Source: Erythrocercus mccallii (taxonomy: Eukaryota; Chordata; Aves; Passeriformes; Dicruridae). From it: a stretch of 64,000 nt of DNA. A model generated the notes under the pieces. The model made no database searches and was not told the origin of the DNA. It worked only from the letters and a program-made list of their open reading frames with translations. The stretch covers positions 608,069 through 672,068 of the forward strand of contig VZRG01000272.1 of the NCBI GenBank assembly GCA_013397435.1, written 5' to 3'. This document shows positions 61,943 to 64,000 of this stretch, piece by piece (position 1 is the first letter of the stretch; every line of letters begins with the position of its first letter). Position numbers and translations under genes: made by a program.

Positions 61943-63736
61943 TAAGACTTCTTCCTGAAAAACGAGGTGTAGGCACCTACGATAGGTGAGGGATTGATGA
62001 AGGGAGGTGTTTCGATCCAACCCTCGGTGAAGTGTTTGCTTCCCAAATGAGTTACATCTCTCTCTCCTCCAAAATTCCTTGGCAATCCCATTCTGACACT
62101 GAATTCCTGTGCTACCCAGGAAGTCTCTGTTCCTAACTCATCACCTTCACTTTAGCTGTGGGCAGCTTGCTCAGCAGGTCAGCTCCGGTGCTGTTACACT
62201 CCATGCTCATTAAGGCCACAGCCTGGATATAACTGGAGCATTTAAGCCCAGGTAAGCACTGAGCCAGTGCCAGTGCCACACTCAGAGCTCTCTTTCCATA
62301 TGTGTTTTATTCTTTCCACAAAGAAATATGATCTTTGAATGTGGGTAAATCTTTGTAACAGCTGGAACTGAACTGAGATACAGGGTTTGACATACTGGAG
62401 CAAAGTGAACAGTTTGACTTTATGAATAGTTCACAACAGAAATGTATTACTGATTCCACTGAAATGAAAGTGATCTTTTTATTGCAGGGTATCATCTGTA
62501 CTGAGGGTGGTTCTGTACTTTACTGATGGAATCAGGCAGGATCTTTGGGTTTGTAATTGGCAGAACCACAGCCTTCACTTTAGTTGTTTTTATCCATTTT
62601 CCTTCGCCAGGCTCCTTGTGAAGTGTCCTGTGTTCTTGGAAATTATTTTCGCAAGCTGGAAGGATTCAGGGTCAATTTTGAAGACCTCTTATTTCTAAAC
62701 CTCCTGTTTTTTTCAAGGCATACTCACCTTTCCTTTCTCCAGGACCAAAGTAGATCACATAAGAATGTGTTTTACTATAGTTAGAACTGCTCGACATGAA
62801 AGCTTACTAAGGAATACTTATATTAAAAATCGCTCAGATAGTCCCCTTGTATTGCCATTTAGATCTATCATTCTGATTGATCACTATGTAGTTGGCTAAT
62901 ATTGAGTCTAATTTAACCCTATACACTCACGCATCCATCTATTCTGTCTATTGTACCTGACATTCTACAAATTACTTACTCCTGCAAATGATGACCTAAG
63001 GCAACCTTTTATGATATTCGTGTTTAATTATACAAATGCTTTTTGATAAATAAGATTATACATCCTTCCATATGTTTATTCAGTCCTTGATGAAAGCAAA
63101 ATTTAATTTTCATGCAGATTTGTTGGAGAGTGTGTTTAATAAGTGCTGAGTTTTATGTAGTCTGCAGATCACTCTGGTTTTGGGAAGCTGACAGAATCAG
63201 GAGGCATAGTTCATAGAGACATGTGGGTTTTAATCAGGCCTGATTCAAGCTGCTAATTTTTGAAATCTTGGAACTGAAGTAATTTCCTTTGTGCTCATGC
63301 AATAAAACAAATTCTGTTGTGAAAATAAATGAGAGATGCTGATTTAACTATACATTTCACTGGGCTTTATTTATATTAGAAGTTACTGAAAATGTTGCCA
63401 AATAACTGATGCATTCATATTTTTTAATAGAGGGATGTTCCTGCAAAACTCACTGGTTCTAAAGAGTAACTAGTTTGGTTTGTGTGACTCAGTCACTGTG
63501 AATGCAACTTTTAAGTGTCACCCACTACCAGGCTGAATTCATTGGGGCTGTCTGCATACATGAGGAAAGTGTGCAGAAGGGAGAAATTGCCAGGACCAGA
63601 TATCAGTATTATTGTTCAGATGTCTTTGAAAACATTGTTCTTGTTGATTGCAGGTCCTGCAGGAGGCCTCTTGGCATGGTAGACAGAGGTAGGAATTTGT
63701 AGAGAGAAGATAATAGGAGATGGGGATCCCTATCTT

Positions 63737-64000
63737 TGTAGGAGAAGATAATACACGTCACCCCTGATAAGTAACAGCTATGTTAATTAACCAATGCGGC
63801 TTTGTCCCTGATGAGTAACAGCTGTAGCCAATAAGGATGAGTGAGATAAAAGAGGGGGTGAGCTGGTAAGGGGAGGATCATCATGGAAGAGGAACCCTGA
63901 AGAGCATGAAGGAGAGAGCCATGAAGCAGGATGTTGGGCAGAGAGAATCACTGCTTCAAGGTCAGCCTGGGTCTGCAGTTAGAGCCTGTTGTTGGAACGT
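63737..64000 (+). mobile_element. Endogenous-retrovirus LTR, copy 2 of 2, cut by the window end
   Basis: The segment starts TGTAGGAGAAGATAATAC and follows copy 1 (11873 onward) to the window end, with differences of only a few percent by eye. It keeps the duplicated CTGATRAGTAACAGCTGT segment, the CCAAT box (63828-63832) and GATAAAAG (63845-63852). Relative to copy 1 a few bases are missing near 63755. Its 3' end, and whether proviral genes follow, cannot be seen. Confidence 0.7.

Larger units (their letters stand above)
52150..64000 (+). other. USH2A: USH2A intron 63, 5' part (at least 11.85 kb)
   Basis: This intron begins gtggga and continues past the window end. No exon resembling the next usherin segment (human exon 64, expected about 210 bp) was found. 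It contains four CR1 segments, an L2-type LINE relic, a small palindrome-rich repeat and a second LTR copy, all listed separately. Stretches 55000-60500 and 61950-63730 have no other recognised content. Confidence 0.8.

Noticed and set aside
52150..64000. Search for the next usherin exon (human exon 64 equivalent)
   Set aside because: No FN3-like PNG or strand-F motif with splice borders was found. The exon presumably lies beyond the window.
1..64000. tRNA, rRNA, CRISPR array, prokaryotic operon or a novel multi-gene system
   Set aside because: No cloverleaf with A/B boxes, rRNA core, regularly spaced repeats or gene cluster was seen. The window is one vertebrate gene with introns and transposon relics.

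Overview
This window is vertebrate, almost certainly avian, genomic DNA. It carries ten coding exons of USH2A (usherin), all on the + strand, separated by long AT-rich introns. The avian assignment rests on several CR1 LINE copies with typical bird CR1 3' ends, and on long terminal repeats (LTRs) that resemble families I know from songbird genomes. I infer a passerine; the sequence alone does not name the species.

The exons lie at 649-847, 6849-6956, 7482-7665, 8414-8571, 15743-15901, 16544-16706, 22562-22916, 48196-48423, 49317-50833 and 51831-52149. All have GT-AG borders and compatible phases. Spliced together they give 3,390 nt (1,130 codons) with no stop. The product is a run of 12 fibronectin type III (FN3) modules from the C-terminal ectodomain of usherin; the last module is cut at the end of its final exon here. 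By recalled human cDNA numbering they match human exons 55-63 (about c.10741-14133, residues 3581-4711). The first eight exons have exactly the human lengths. The transmembrane segment and PDZ-binding tail lie downstream of the window.

The clearest departure from the human gene is that human exon 63 (one exon of 1,839 bp) is split here by a 997-bp intron at 50834-51830. That intron has the same phase and the same position in the FN3 fold as intron 57, which argues for an old intron lost in the mammalian line.

The introns hold the rest. Intron 58 has an LTR at 11873-12330 and a small LTR fragment near 10360. Intron 61 (25.3 kb) has an LTR-like element at 29514-30180, a GC-rich patch at 33380-33640, a G-quadruplex-type purine repeat, a 910-bp assembly gap (41256-42165), and an LTR on the right edge of that gap. 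Intron 62 ends in a TTCC/TGCC microsatellite just before an exon. The last, incomplete intron has four CR1 pieces, a decayed L2-type reverse transcriptase at 54160-54990, and at the window end a second copy of the intron-58 LTR. I saw no other protein-coding gene, tRNA, rRNA or CRISPR array, and no new biological system. The points of interest are gene-structure evolution and the repeat record.
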